Origin: Desulforapulum autotrophicum HRM2
GTDB taxonomy: Bacteria > Desulfobacterota > Desulfobacteria > Desulfobacterales > Desulfobacteraceae
Length of the DNA stretch: 64,000 nucleotides
Reading direction: 5' to 3'
Assembly: GCF_000020365.1 (NCBI RefSeq)
Contig: NC_012108.1
Location: 930,001-994,000, forward strand
Part shown: piece after piece, positions 24,931 through 32,961 of the stretch
How the letters are laid out: each line of letters begins with the position of its first letter
Position numbering within the stretch: position 1 is the stretch's first letter
Position numbers and translations under genes: made by a program
The notes under the pieces: generated by a model
Seen by the model: only the letters and a program-made list of their open reading frames with translations
Told to the model about the DNA's origin: nothing
Databases searched by the model: none

Positions 24931-26479
24931 CTCAACTTTCTGAGAAGTAAATTCATCTCTATTCCCCTTCCAATAGGGGCGTTTACCGATTGGAAAGGCC
25001 GAAATATACAAGTGCTTCACCCATTATCAGGTCGAGCATGGAATTTATGATCTTCTCAGACAAGTTATGAACCTTTCGTAACGTAGCCATGGCTAATTGC
25101 ATTATCCTCGTTAGTGCATCAAGGAAAGTTATGTTGGCCAATTCTTCATTGCAGGCTCTGAATAAATCTCCAAATGATCGTTGATCAACGCTTTTCCTTT
25201 GGAACAGACTCAGAATATTGTATCTGGCCATTACCAGGGAAGTGTGTCCGATCAAACCATCATAGTTCCGGATTTGGATCTCTTTAACCAGTTTTAGATG
25301 CTGTTTGCACATTTTAAAAAATACTTCGATATCCCAGCGTTTACCGTACAGCCTTATTATTTCATCATCTGCTATGGTAATATCTGTTGATAAAAGGGCG
25401 AGCCATCCTCGTTTTTTATCACAGGGGACAAATATGACTCTGGCTTTGTTCCCGTCAGGTAACCGAACAAGGACACTGGCCTTAACTTTGGCCTTCCCTC
25501 TTTTTTTCTTTAATTTTCCATAAAGGTCACTTAACCTGAGTCTCTTTCCATTGTACTCGTAAAACCATTTTGGATGATCCTTAAGCATGCAGATAATGTG
25601 GATATGCTTGCGAAGGCTCGAAATCACCGAAGGCATTGAAAACCAACTATCCATTACAAGATACTTCGCCCTGATACCAATCTTGAGGGCCTTTTTTACC
25701 ATTGGTTCCAGATGCATTGTGGATTTTGTTATCGCTTCTTTGCGGCGTTGATAACCGCACGTTCTTTTATCAATATCTGGATTGATTTCATTGTATCGAT
25801 TCTTTTTGTTTGCTGATGATAACAAGGCAAAATCAATCCCGAGAAAACTGTTACCATCTGACCAGCCAAGAGTAAGCAGCCTGAAGCCTTTTAGATATTT
25901 GTGAGTTGCATGATCATATACACGGGAAAGAAGTTCCACTTTTTTGGAACGGCTTCTGTCGTATGGCGAGTCATCAAAGATAAGAACCTCTTCAGAAGAA
26001 TTATCCAGAAGACCCTTAATTATACAATAAATTCGGCTGCTAAGAAGAGTTGTAAACCGTCTCCAGTTATAGGTGGGCGAATTTAAAAAGTCATACACGG
26101 CATCTTTTCCGACTCCCACTTTTTTATTCCGCACTACGCCTTGGAAGAAGTTTTTGCCAATAAACGCCAGATTGAAAACGATAGTGAACAATTCCAGGGG
26201 AGAAGCACCTTTGGTTTTGACTATACCTGAATTGTTGAGCATGCTTCCAACTTTTAATTTGGAAAAATAATTACCAAAAATTCCGAGCTTTTCAGGATTT
26301 ATGGTTTGATTTTGATATTCTGTCGAGGTAATATGCATTTTGATGAGATTCCTATCTTTGATTGTTGTTTTTTAGGGGTAAAGAACACGTATCATAGGTA
26401 GTGAATCTCGTCAATATTAATAGTTATTTCAAATTGTTGTATTTTTAAAATTTAGAGTGACTAAACTCCGAAAGTTGAG
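24931..26479 (-). mobile_element. IS4-family insertion sequence, apparently complete
   Basis: The element is 1549 bases long and bounded by inverted ends CTCAACTTTCTGAG (24931-24944) and, reversed, CTCAACTTTCGGAG (26466-26479), with one mismatch in 14. It is flanked by a 7-base direct repeat TTATTAT (24924-24930 and 26480-26486), the expected target duplication. It carries one transposase gene. A short hairpin CCCCTTCCAATAGGGG near the left end may stop transcription out of the element. The good ends and intact gene suggest recent insertion. Confidence 0.85.
24983..26338 (-). CDS. IS4-family DDE transposase
   Basis: The protein has 451 residues. DDE-type segments are visible: LIFDDSPYDRSRS (first Asp), AKYLVMDSWFSMPSVI (second Asp) and LYGKRWDIEVFFKMCKQHLKL, the YREK-like signature around the catalytic Glu of IS4 transposases. 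The N-terminus (INPEKLGIFGNYFSKL) is also found in the relic at 26799-26870, and the C-terminus (LDLIMGEALVYFGLS) in the relic at 28600-28708. The enzyme cuts and joins the ends of its own element. No internal stop is seen, so it is probably active. Confidence 0.9.
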   Translation of the reverse strand: MHITSTEYQNQTINPEKLGIFGNYFSKLKVGSMLNNSGIVKTKGASPLELFTIVFNLAFIGKNFFQGVVRNKKVGVGKDAVYDFLNSPTYNWRRFTTLLSSRIYCIIKGLLDNSSEEVLIFDDSPYDRSRSKKVELLSRVYDHATHKYLKGFRLLTLGWSDGNSFLGIDFALLSSANKKNRYNEINPDIDKRTCGYQRRKEAITKSTMHLEPMVKKALKIGIRAKYLVMDSWFSMPSVISSLRKHIHIICMLKDHPKWFYEYNGKRLRLSDLYGKLKKKRGKAKVKASVLVRLPDGNKARVIFVPCDKKRGWLALLSTDITIADDEIIRLYGKRWDIEVFFKMCKQHLKLVKEIQIRNYDGLIGHTSLVMARYNILSLFQRKSVDQRSFGDLFRACNEELANITFLDALTRIMQLAMATLRKVHNLSEKIINSMLDLIMGEALVYFGLSNR

Positions 26480-26486
26480 TTATTAT

Positions 26487-26726
26487 CAATAACGACCTTG
26501 TCTTCCGACGCAGAAGGGTCACGGCTACCTTCCCGGAAATACCGCCGGTTAGCCGGTCAATTTTGTATTTGATCTCGGTCAGTTGCGCTCCCACCCTTGA
26601 GCTTGCCTGAATGTGGAAATCTCGATATTCAGGAAATACCCCGGTGGTATCCCAGGCCTTGTCCCATTTCATGGCGCCAATGCTGCCCAGCCCGCTGCCT
26701 TGATATGCAAATGGGTGGCGTATCAC
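26487..26726 (-). pseudogene. Unknown ORF interrupted by the IS4 element
   Basis: A frame from a GTG at 26726 (open further upstream) reads GSGLGSIGAMKWDKAWDTTG, FPEYRDFHIQASSRVGAQ and TEIKYKIDRLTGGISGKVAV until the target duplication. If the IS and one TTATTAT copy are removed, the frame continues for eleven codons (QNPDEKRYIS) to a TGA at 24891-24889. The protein is not recognised. The other side, near 26740-26860, shows another natural-looking frame and an older IS relic, so the gene was probably already decaying. Confidence 0.4.
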
Positions 26727-26798
26727 CTTCCATATCGAAGCGAGGATATACGGAGGTCGCGCCGGTGTACCCCCAAAGCTCAGAAGTAGTTACCAAAA

Positions 26799-26870
26799 AT
26801 TCCGAGCTTATCAGGGTTTATTGTTTGATCTTGAGGTGCTACCGGGGGATTATGCATTTGACGAGGTCAA
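26799..26870 (-). pseudogene. N-terminal relic of a second IS4 transposase
   Basis: From the ATG at 26857 the minus strand reads DQTINPDKLGIFGNYF and then a stop. This matches the start of the intact transposase (NQTINPEKLGIFGNYF) at protein and DNA level. The similarity stops there, so only the 5' end of a related element remains, next to the intact one. Confidence 0.7.
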
Positions 26871-27137
26871 CAAGGAAGAAGCCGGAAATAGATGGCATTA
26901 ATTTAGACTTGTGAACATTCTACACGAATATCCCCTGTTTCTACACCGACGTTTTTAGAATTATTCTTGTCCATCAGCTTGCTATATCGAAATGATTGTA
27001 AGTGAATACAGCCATATTCAGAACTTGACTATTAACCCATTACTTGTTATCGTTTTTCTGCATGTTTACTTAAATATGAAGATCTGAAGCGTTCTTAACC
27101 TTTAAAACAGGTAGGGATAAGCAGATACGATGAATAT

Positions 27138-27180
27138 ACAAAACCCCATTTCTCAAGAATACTGAGTGATGGGGTTTTGT
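27138..27180. terminator. Bidirectional hairpin terminator
   Basis: ACAAAACCCCAT at 27138-27149 pairs perfectly with ATGGGGTTTTGT at 27169-27180, with an inner CTCA/TGAG stem. A and T runs at the base give a terminator form on both strands. It lies in an otherwise gene-free 600-base stretch. Confidence 0.6.
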
Positions 27181-27277
27181 TGTTTGCTGGCAGCGTAATC
27201 AGTAGGCGGTATATTTGGATTATGTTATGGCACGATTTTAATGGCCTGTTTCTCGTGTGATACTATCAACGTATCTG

Positions 27278-27366
27278 TATAACCGGCATGGCCGGAGCGA
27301 GGTATGGCTCCGGCCTCAACGAACTTTGAAACACCTTCATTGACAATGCTTTGGCGAGTGTTTCAT
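27278..27366 (+). repeat. About 90-base structured intergenic repeat, copy 1
   Basis: It begins TATAACCGGCATGGCCGGAGC. GGCCGGAGC (27290-27298) pairs with GCTCCGGCC (27307-27315), then TGAAACAC pairs with GTGTTTCA around CAATGCTTTGG. The second copy is at 41001-41090 on the same strand, before an MFS gene; this copy lies before the membrane protein gene at 27460. Between copies the first stem changes only by a C to T that keeps a G-U pair in RNA. Confidence 0.6.
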
Positions 27367-27459
27367 ATAAAGACATTAAGGTGCGCATTTGGTCGGATAG
27401 CCTTACAAGGGTTATGTTATCCAGATCTGCACAATTACTTATTATAAAAAGAGCCCACC

Positions 27460-28173
27460 TTGACTATTGAGATTAACCCTAGGAAAACATTGACATTCTT
27501 CCTATGTATTATTGTTTTGTTACTTATAGCTAATATTATGGGAATAATTCACAGAATATTATTTAATCATGATTATTTGCGAGGATTATTTAATCTTTTT
27601 GACTTTAATACCGAAAAAAACATCCCAACTCTTTATTCTTCAATAACATTAATCTTTGCCAGCATTATACTGGCTTTTATCACTTATTTTCGTTGGAAAT
27701 CTCAAAAAACATTTTTTTCATGGGGAGTATTGTCTTTTATATTTCTATTTTTATCGATTGATGAAATATCCTCGATTCATGAAAGGCTTATTGCACCAAC
27801 TAGAAGGTTCTTCGATACTTCAGCCTTTTTTTATTACGCATGGATTATACCTTATGGCATCGCTTTAATAATTTTTGTCGTTTCGTATATTAAATTTCTA
27901 CTTGAAGTACCCAAAAGTATCATGATGTTATTCCTTTTGTCTGGTGGATTATTTGTTCTAGGCGCCATAGGTTTTGAAATGCTTGGTGGATGGCAAGCAG
28001 AATTATATGGTACCAAAGGGCTTCTTTATTCCATATTCTATACTTGTGAAGAGTTGCTCGAGATGCTCGGAGTTGCTGTTTTTATTTATACCCTGCTCAG
28101 GTACATTTTAAACGAAAATCAACTAATTGAAATTATCTTAAGAAATAATGTAACTATTCAGCTAAGAAAATAG
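27460..28173 (+). CDS. Polytopic membrane protein of unknown function
   Basis: The protein has 237 residues from a TTG with no clear ribosome site, so the start is uncertain. About six transmembrane helices are visible. Two acidic/histidine motifs stand out within them: LSIDEISSIHERL (about 100-112) and CEELLEMLG (about 204-212). The DE..S.HE..E plus EE..EM pattern may bind a metal or retinoid-like cofactor, but I do not recognise the family by name. The coding sequence is much more AT-rich than the flanking operons, suggesting acquisition by transfer. It stands alone behind the 90-base repeat and a terminator. Confidence 0.6.
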   Translation: MTIEINPRKTLTFFLCIIVLLLIANIMGIIHRILFNHDYLRGLFNLFDFNTEKNIPTLYSSITLIFASIILAFITYFRWKSQKTFFSWGVLSFIFLFLSIDEISSIHERLIAPTRRFFDTSAFFYYAWIIPYGIALIIFVVSYIKFLLEVPKSIMMLFLLSGGLFVLGAIGFEMLGGWQAELYGTKGLLYSIFYTCEELLEMLGVAVFIYTLLRYILNENQLIEIILRNNVTIQLRK

Positions 28174-28599
28174 TAAAAATTGCATTTTTTACCTGATAGG
28201 GTTTTTCGTTAAAAATTGCGATTCAATCGACTTTAATCGTCCCGCTGTAATTCGGTGTAGAGGTGGCGGTGTCCCCTTCCGCTTATAGTTTGTTTAGCCT
28301 CCTAAATACCAGGACCGCTCTAAAAAATAAAAGGTCAAAATCAGCATTTCAGGGGCAAAAAATCAATTCTAAAAACCTGTATTATAATCTCCTCAATTGA
28401 TAAACGGGTTGAGGAGACAACGGGTGAAGATTGAATCTATAGATATCAAAGCGGCCGTATAAAAAGTCAAAGCCATGATCAAGCTTGAATAAAATCTGTC
28501 ACCCGTCTTCACATTAACCATTGAGCTCCTTCTCCTGATCGTCACTTTGCTATCGAACCGGCTGAACCTTAACGGTAACAACAAAGGGCATAACCGCCA

Positions 28600-28708
28600 T
28601 GTTTGACGTGATCATGGGGCAAGCTGTTGCATATTTCGGACTATCTGATGACAAAAAACCCCCAATTGGTGGGGGTTTTGAGATAGATTTACTTCTCAGA
28701 AAGTTGAG
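28600..28708 (+). pseudogene. C-terminal relic of a third IS4-type element with its terminal repeat
   Basis: On the plus strand DVIMGQAVAYFGLSDDKK matches the intact transposase C-terminus (DLIMGEALVYFGLS). About 45 bases after it, ACTTCTCAGAAAGTTGAG (ending 28708) is the reverse complement of the first 18 bases of the intact IS at 24931. The bases before 28600 are degenerate. The relic ends 20 bases from the gltL stop. Confidence 0.7.
28655..28679. terminator. Hairpin terminator
   Basis: AAAACCCCCA (28655-28664) and TGGGGGTTTT (28670-28679) form a perfect stem with a five-base loop and T/A runs on both strands. It sits in the IS relic and probably also ends the gltIJKL transcript, whose last stop is at 28729. 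Confidence 0.65.
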
Positions 28709-28728
28709 CTGGTGATTTTCCGAACCGG

Positions 28729-29454
28729 CTAATGTATGATTTTTTCCAGGAAGTCTTTTGCCCGCTGGCTTTCAGGATTCTCAAAAAAGGATTTGTCTGT
28801 TCCTCTTTCAATAATTCGACCTTGATCCATGAAAATGATTTCATCGGCCACTTCCTTTGCAAATCCCATTTCATGGGTTACAACAACCATTGTCATACCT
28901 GAATTGGCAAGGTTAACCATAACGTCAAGGACCTCTTTGATCATTTCAGGATCCAGGGCAGAAGTGGGTTCGTCAAAAAGCATGATATCCGGCTCCATGG
29001 CAAGGGCCCGTGCTATGGCGACCCTTTGCTGCTGACCCCCGGAAAGGTTGCCCGGATATTTGTGGGCCTGTTCTGTAATACCCACTTTTTCAAGGAGTTC
29101 AATGGCCTTTTGCTCTGCCTGTGATTTGCTCTGATTTAAAAGTTTGATGGGTGCAATGGTTATATTTTCTATTACCTTCATATGAGGATAGAGTTCAAAT
29201 CTTTGAAAAACCATGCCCATTTTTTGCCTGAGCTTCATAAAATTTGTTCCAGGATCTTTAAGGGAAATTCCATCCACACGAATATCTCCTTCCTGGAAAG
29301 GCTCCAACCCATTGAGTGTTTTTAAAAGAGTGCTTTTCCCGGAGCCTGAAGGACCACAAATAACCACAACCTGACCCTTGCTAATGGTCTCGTTGACATT
29401 GTCAAGGACCTTGAGCTTGCCAAACCATTTACTGACATTTTCTATTTCTATCAT
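28729..29454 (-). CDS. gltL: Polar amino acid ABC transporter ATPase
   Basis: The protein has 241 residues, the normal size for the GlnQ/GltL/HisP family. Walker [12 protein letters not shown], the Q-loop ([15 protein letters not shown]), signature [15 protein letters not shown], Walker [18 protein letters not shown] and the switch His ([10 protein letters not shown]) are all present. It drives import of an acidic or other polar amino acid with the two adjacent permeases. It starts one base after the permease stop. The I-J-K-L gene order equals that of E. coli gltIJKL, which supports glutamate/aspartate as substrate, although substrate cannot be read from the ATPase. Confidence 0.88.
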   Translation of the reverse strand: MIEIENVSKWFGKLKVLDNVNETISKGQVVVICGPSGSGKSTLLKTLNGLEPFQEGDIRVDGISLKDPGTNFMKLRQKMGMVFQRFELYPHMKVIENITIAPIKLLNQSKSQAEQKAIELLEKVGITEQAHKYPGNLSGGQQQRVAIARALAMEPDIMLFDEPTSALDPEMIKEVLDVMVNLANSGMTMVVVTHEMGFAKEVADEIIFMDQGRIIERGTDKSFFENPESQRAKDFLEKIIH

Positions 29455-30111
29455 TTATGCAATTCCTCTTTTAAGCTCCATTCTTTTACCTATTCTGCTT
29501 ATGCTGAAACAGACAAGCAAATAGACAAGGCCCACAAACAGATAAAGTTCAAAACTTCTCATTTCCCTTGCGTCCACTACGTTTGCAGACCTTAAAAATT
29601 CCCGGAGTCCAATAACATAGGCAAGGGAGGTGTCCTGAAAAACAACGACCCCCTGGGTAATAAGTGATGGAAGCATATTTTTTAAAGCCTGGGGGATGAT
29701 AAAATATCTCATGGTCTGCCAATAGGTAAAACCGCTGGAATAGGCGGCTTCCGCCTGTCCTTTTGGGATGGATTGTATGCCGGCCCGTATGATTTCAGCA
29801 AAATACGATGCTTCAAAAAGAATAAATGCAATTGAGGCTGAGGTGAAATCACCAATGGGTTTACCCAGAATAAGGGGCATCAGAAAGTAGAGCCAGAAGA
29901 TCACAAGGATAAGCGGCTGGGTTCGCATGAGGTTAATAAACAAAGTTGCGGGGTAATAAATGGCCTTGATGGTGCTCAACCGGGCCATACCCAACAGAAT
30001 ACCAAGGAAAAGCCCGCCTGTAATTGCAATGACTGCCAACTCACAGGTGGTGAGAAGACCACCCATCAAGAAGGTGAAATTATGGGTGATAACTTGCCAT
30101 TCAAAATTCAT
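29455..30111 (-). CDS. gltK: Polar amino acid ABC transporter permease
   Basis: The protein has 218 residues of the HisM/GltK type, with an N-terminal helix (FLMGGLLTTCELAVIAITGGLFLGILLGMARLS) and about five membrane segments. The EAA loop EAAYSSGFTYWQTMRYFIIPQALKNMLPSL, which contacts the ATPase, is clear. It overlaps the preceding permease gene by one base and abuts the ATPase gene, so the three form one translational unit. Confidence 0.87.
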   Translation of the reverse strand: MNFEWQVITHNFTFLMGGLLTTCELAVIAITGGLFLGILLGMARLSTIKAIYYPATLFINLMRTQPLILVIFWLYFLMPLILGKPIGDFTSASIAFILFEASYFAEIIRAGIQSIPKGQAEAAYSSGFTYWQTMRYFIIPQALKNMLPSLITQGVVVFQDTSLAYVIGLREFLRSANVVDAREMRSFELYLFVGLVYLLVCFSISRIGKRMELKRGIA

Positions 30112-30839
30112 CAGCAGGCCCCTTTTCTAATAATCAGGCCAGGAATCGCCAATTTTTTTTCCAAAAGGCCCATTATTCCGACCACGACCAAAGTAATAAT
30201 CATATAGATTATGCAGGCTGCCGTAGTGGCTTCCAGGCCGTGGAAGGTATAGGCTTCCACCTGCTGACTCATAAAAGTTGTCTCCAGCACGCCCACCGTC
30301 ATGGCCAGGGCAGTATTTTTAAACACAGTCAATGCTTCTGTTGTCAGTGGTGGAATAACCAGTCTTACGGCCAGGGGTAAAATGATATACCGATAGGCTT
30401 GATAATGGCTGAAACCCGAACTCAGGGCTGCATTTAACTGATCTGGAGAAATTGAATTAATTCCGGCCCGGATCTGCTCGGCCATTCTGGACGATGAATA
30501 CAGGGAAAGACCCACAACTACGATCCAGAATTCAAAATTTGGGATTTCCTGGTACATCCAGATTCTTGTCTGTTCAGGCAGAAGTGTGGGCATGGCAAAG
30601 TACCAGAAAAAAAGTTGCACCAGTAGAGGGATATCCCTGAAAAATTCAGTATAGGCTTCTGCAAATATTCTGAGTGGTCGGTTGCGTGTAATTCTAAAGG
30701 TTCCGATGATGATTCCCATCAGTAAAGACAGGAAGCAGCAGATTATGCCCAGTTTGACCGTTGTCGCCACCCCGCTCAGCAACCAGCCACCATATGGCTC
30801 TTCCCATAAAATTGACCATTTGAAATCATAGACTAGCAT
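30111..30839 (-). CDS. gltJ: Polar amino acid ABC transporter permease
   Basis: The protein has 242 residues of the GltJ/HisQ type, with membrane helices beginning GWLLSGVATTVKLGIICCFLSLLMGIIIG, and the EAA loop QLNAALSSGFSHYQAYRYIILPLAVRLVIPPL. The longer N-terminus (YDFKWSILWEEPYGGWL) is typical of GltJ. It lies 75 bases downstream of the binding-protein gene, with a strong hairpin between, which would lower permease expression relative to the binding protein. Confidence 0.87.
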   Translation of the reverse strand: MLVYDFKWSILWEEPYGGWLLSGVATTVKLGIICCFLSLLMGIIIGTFRITRNRPLRIFAEAYTEFFRDIPLLVQLFFWYFAMPTLLPEQTRIWMYQEIPNFEFWIVVVGLSLYSSSRMAEQIRAGINSISPDQLNAALSSGFSHYQAYRYIILPLAVRLVIPPLTTEALTVFKNTALAMTVGVLETTFMSQQVEAYTFHGLEATTAACIIYMIITLVVVGIMGLLEKKLAIPGLIIRKGAC

Positions 30840-30853
30840 CTGTTACTCCATAT

Positions 30854-30881
30854 CCGGGAAGGGTTGTGCCACCCTTCCCGG
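30854..30881 (-). terminator. Intercistronic hairpin between binding protein and permease genes
   Basis: CCGGGAAGGGT (30854-30864) and ACCCTTCCCGG (30871-30881) form a perfect 11-bp stem with a six-base loop. On the transcribed (minus) strand no long U run follows, so it is more likely a partial attenuator or an RNA-stabilising 3' end for the gltI message than a full stop. Confidence 0.6.
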
Positions 30882-30913
30882 TTTTGGTTTTATCCCTAGA
30901 GAAAGTTGGAAGA

Positions 30914-31786
30914 TTAGAGGGGCCAGGACTGAAGTTTGAGTAATGTTTTAAAGTCGGCTGTCATGGGGAAGGGGACTTCGCCTTCGGGACCGAACCATTT
31001 TTCATAGTATTTCATGTATCGGCCGTCAACAAACATTCGGATCAACTGTTCATTGACGAAATCCTTGAAGTTGGAATCATTTTCCGGAAGGATAAATCCG
31101 TAGGGGTCATAGGAGAGCAATTCACCCAGAATGACATAATTATCAGGGTCCATTGCCTTTGCCTTCATGCCCGCAAGATGACTTCCGTCGCCGCAGTACG
31201 CATTGATGGCGCCATTTCTAAGGGCCAGCATTCCCTGGGTATGCTCCTGGTAAACGACCAATTTTACGGGTGGATTAAAATAACCGGATTCATTGAGGTT
31301 GCGAATGGTCTTTTCATTGGTTGAGCCCTGGGCCGCACCAATCTTTTTGCCTGAAAGATCTTTTGCAACCATATAACCGCCACTTTTTTTAGCAAGCAGC
31401 TGGCTGCCGGTGAGGAAAAATGTTAACGAAAAATCAACCGTGTCTTCACGGGGAACCGTATGGGTGGCAGCGCCACAAACCATATTCAGGTTTCCGTTGG
31501 CAACCAGTGGAATTCTGGTTTTGGGATTCACAACCTTGATCTCAAATTCAAGGGGTTTTCCAAGTCGTTCTTCAAGTGCTTTATGAAGTTCTTTTGCAAG
31601 GTCTATACTGAATCCGACATGTTCATTTTCAGCATTATGAAAGCCAAAGGGGATGGCACCATCCCTTGCGCCTACAATGAATTTATTGCTGTCAGAAATC
31701 TTTTTTAGAGTGTCTCCGGCAAAAGCGCCTGAAGTAAATACCATGAACAGCATCAGAATCGTGCCGAATAACAGTGGTTTTCTCAT
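30914..31786 (-). CDS. gltI: Periplasmic glutamate/aspartate-type binding protein
   Basis: The protein has 290 residues of solute-binding family 3. It has a cleavable signal peptide (MRKPLLFGTILMLFMVFTSGAFA). KFIVGARDGAIPFGF and HVGFSIDLAKELHKALEERL form the first lobe, NLNMVCGAATHTVPREDTVDFS the hinge-side ligand loop, and SGKKIGAAQGSTNEKTI the second lobe. This pattern (C.A.THT..R...VDFS) is that of GltI/DEBP proteins that bind glutamate and aspartate. It delivers ligand to the GltJK permeases. RBS AAGGAG precedes the start. Confidence 0.85.
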   Translation of the reverse strand: MRKPLLFGTILMLFMVFTSGAFAGDTLKKISDSNKFIVGARDGAIPFGFHNAENEHVGFSIDLAKELHKALEERLGKPLEFEIKVVNPKTRIPLVANGNLNMVCGAATHTVPREDTVDFSLTFFLTGSQLLAKKSGGYMVAKDLSGKKIGAAQGSTNEKTIRNLNESGYFNPPVKLVVYQEHTQGMLALRNGAINAYCGDGSHLAGMKAKAMDPDNYVILGELLSYDPYGFILPENDSNFKDFVNEQLIRMFVDGRYMKYYEKWFGPEGEVPFPMTADFKTLLKLQSWPL

Positions 31787-31919
31787 TTCCCATATTCTCC
31801 TTTTTGTGTTGTTGGGCTTTTTTAAAAAGACAAAAACAAGTTTATGCCCTTTATGTCTTTTGACGGGGACATTGTCCCTGTCTGTTCTTGTGGGGTTTTT
31901 CTATTGCCGTTTTAATGTT

Positions 31920-31959
31920 GACTGTTGACAGTCTTAATCGCCCTGAAAATTGATGTCAA
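31920..31959 (-). promoter_or_regulatory. Candidate gltI promoter with overlapping palindrome
   Basis: On the minus strand TTGACA (31959-31954) is followed after 17 bases by TAAGAC (31936-31931). The inverted repeat GACTGTTGACAGTC (31920-31933) overlaps the -10 and could bind a repressor. The leader down to the gltI ATG is about 130 bases and contains a GGGACA-T-TGTCCC hairpin near 31866-31878. The remaining stretch 31960-32371 shows no supported gene. Confidence 0.4.
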
Positions 31960-32371
31960 TAGCTTTTTTTATAAAAATAAATTACAAAAACGTAGATAAA
32001 ATGCTAAAAATTACGTAAATGTTAATATGGGGTGGTGGTGGCTCGGTCAGGAAAAATTTAGATTAACGTCTTTGCCATTGATCACGGATTTGGTTTGTTT
32101 GAGATGCCGCTGTGATAGGGATTGAGAAAAAGGCTGAGACCCTTTTGTCTAGATCAGGAAGACAAGGCCATGTGTTGTTTTTTGTCCCATGGCCAGTCTC
32201 ACCATGGTGCCGTTTCTGCCGGAAAGCCTGCATCCGATTCAGGATACTGTGACCGGGTAAATAAAGATTGAATTGGGTACAGTTTTGTAACAGATATACA
32301 GGTGTGAACTTGATCTTTGTCAAAAAAAGTGCGGCACTCCGGGTGAATCGTGGGTTCTATCTGATCATCGT

Positions 32372-32944
32372 TTACTGGTGATTGCGCTTGTAAAAATAGA
32401 TGACCACCAGCAGTTTTGATTTCTCATGCCCCATGCTTTTGCCCACATGGGGTATCACTGAATCAAAATAAACATTATCTCCGGGATCCAGGTGATAGGT
32501 GTCGTCCCCGTAATAAAATTCAAGTTGGCCGTCCATGACATAGATGAATTCTTCCCCCTCGTGGGAGTAAGTCCTTTGTGCTTCAAAGGGTGCATGTATG
32601 ATAAAGGGTTCCATGTTTTTGCCGGGTTTTTTTTCTGCCAGTAACTCATAGTCATATCCTGGAAATTGTTCGGTTCCGGGAATCAAGGTGCGCTGGGCTT
32701 TTCTTGAAAGGCAGAGTGGGACATTTTTTGGAGAATCAATTCCCTGGGACAGAAGGGTGGTGATTTCAACCTCCAGGGCTGCTGCAATTTTGCTCAGGGT
32801 CGAATAGGGAGGAGCTTTCTGGGAGCGTTCCACCTTGGAAAGATACCCTTTGGTCAGGCCTGTTCTGTCGGCCAGTTCCTGGAGGGTCAACCTTTTCGAA
32901 GTCCGGAATCGTTTGATATTAACGGATATGATTTTTTCGTCCAT
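32372..32944 (-). CDS. XRE-family regulator with cupin sensor domain
   Basis: The protein has 190 residues. An N-terminal lambda-repressor-type helix-turn-helix (IKRFRTSKRLTLQELADRTGLTKGYLSKVERSQKAPPYSTLSKIAAAL) is fused to a C-terminal cupin (RTYSHEGEEFIYVMDGQLEFYYGDDTYHLDPGDNVYFDSVIPH). H, E and the later H fit the usual metal or ligand pocket. Regulators of this form (PuuR/SutR-like) often control catabolic operons. It is the last gene of the hydroxyacid cluster, 17 bases after the larA-like gene, so it probably regulates that operon and possibly also the neighbouring gltIJKL. Confidence 0.85.
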   Translation of the reverse strand: MDEKIISVNIKRFRTSKRLTLQELADRTGLTKGYLSKVERSQKAPPYSTLSKIAAALEVEITTLLSQGIDSPKNVPLCLSRKAQRTLIPGTEQFPGYDYELLAEKKPGKNMEPFIIHAPFEAQRTYSHEGEEFIYVMDGQLEFYYGDDTYHLDPGDNVYFDSVIPHVGKSMGHEKSKLLVVIYFYKRNHQ

Positions 32945-32961
32945 ATTTTTTGTTCCGATTG

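Noticed and set aside
27278-27420. Integron attC site
   Set aside because: The stems do not show the RYYYAAC/GTTRRRY boxes with extrahelical bases of attC, and no integrase or cassette array is present.
32063-32323. 86-codon minus-strand frame between gltI and the XRE/cupin gene
   Set aside because: No ribosome site, no recognisable domain, Gln/His/Arg-rich product typical of noncoding DNA.
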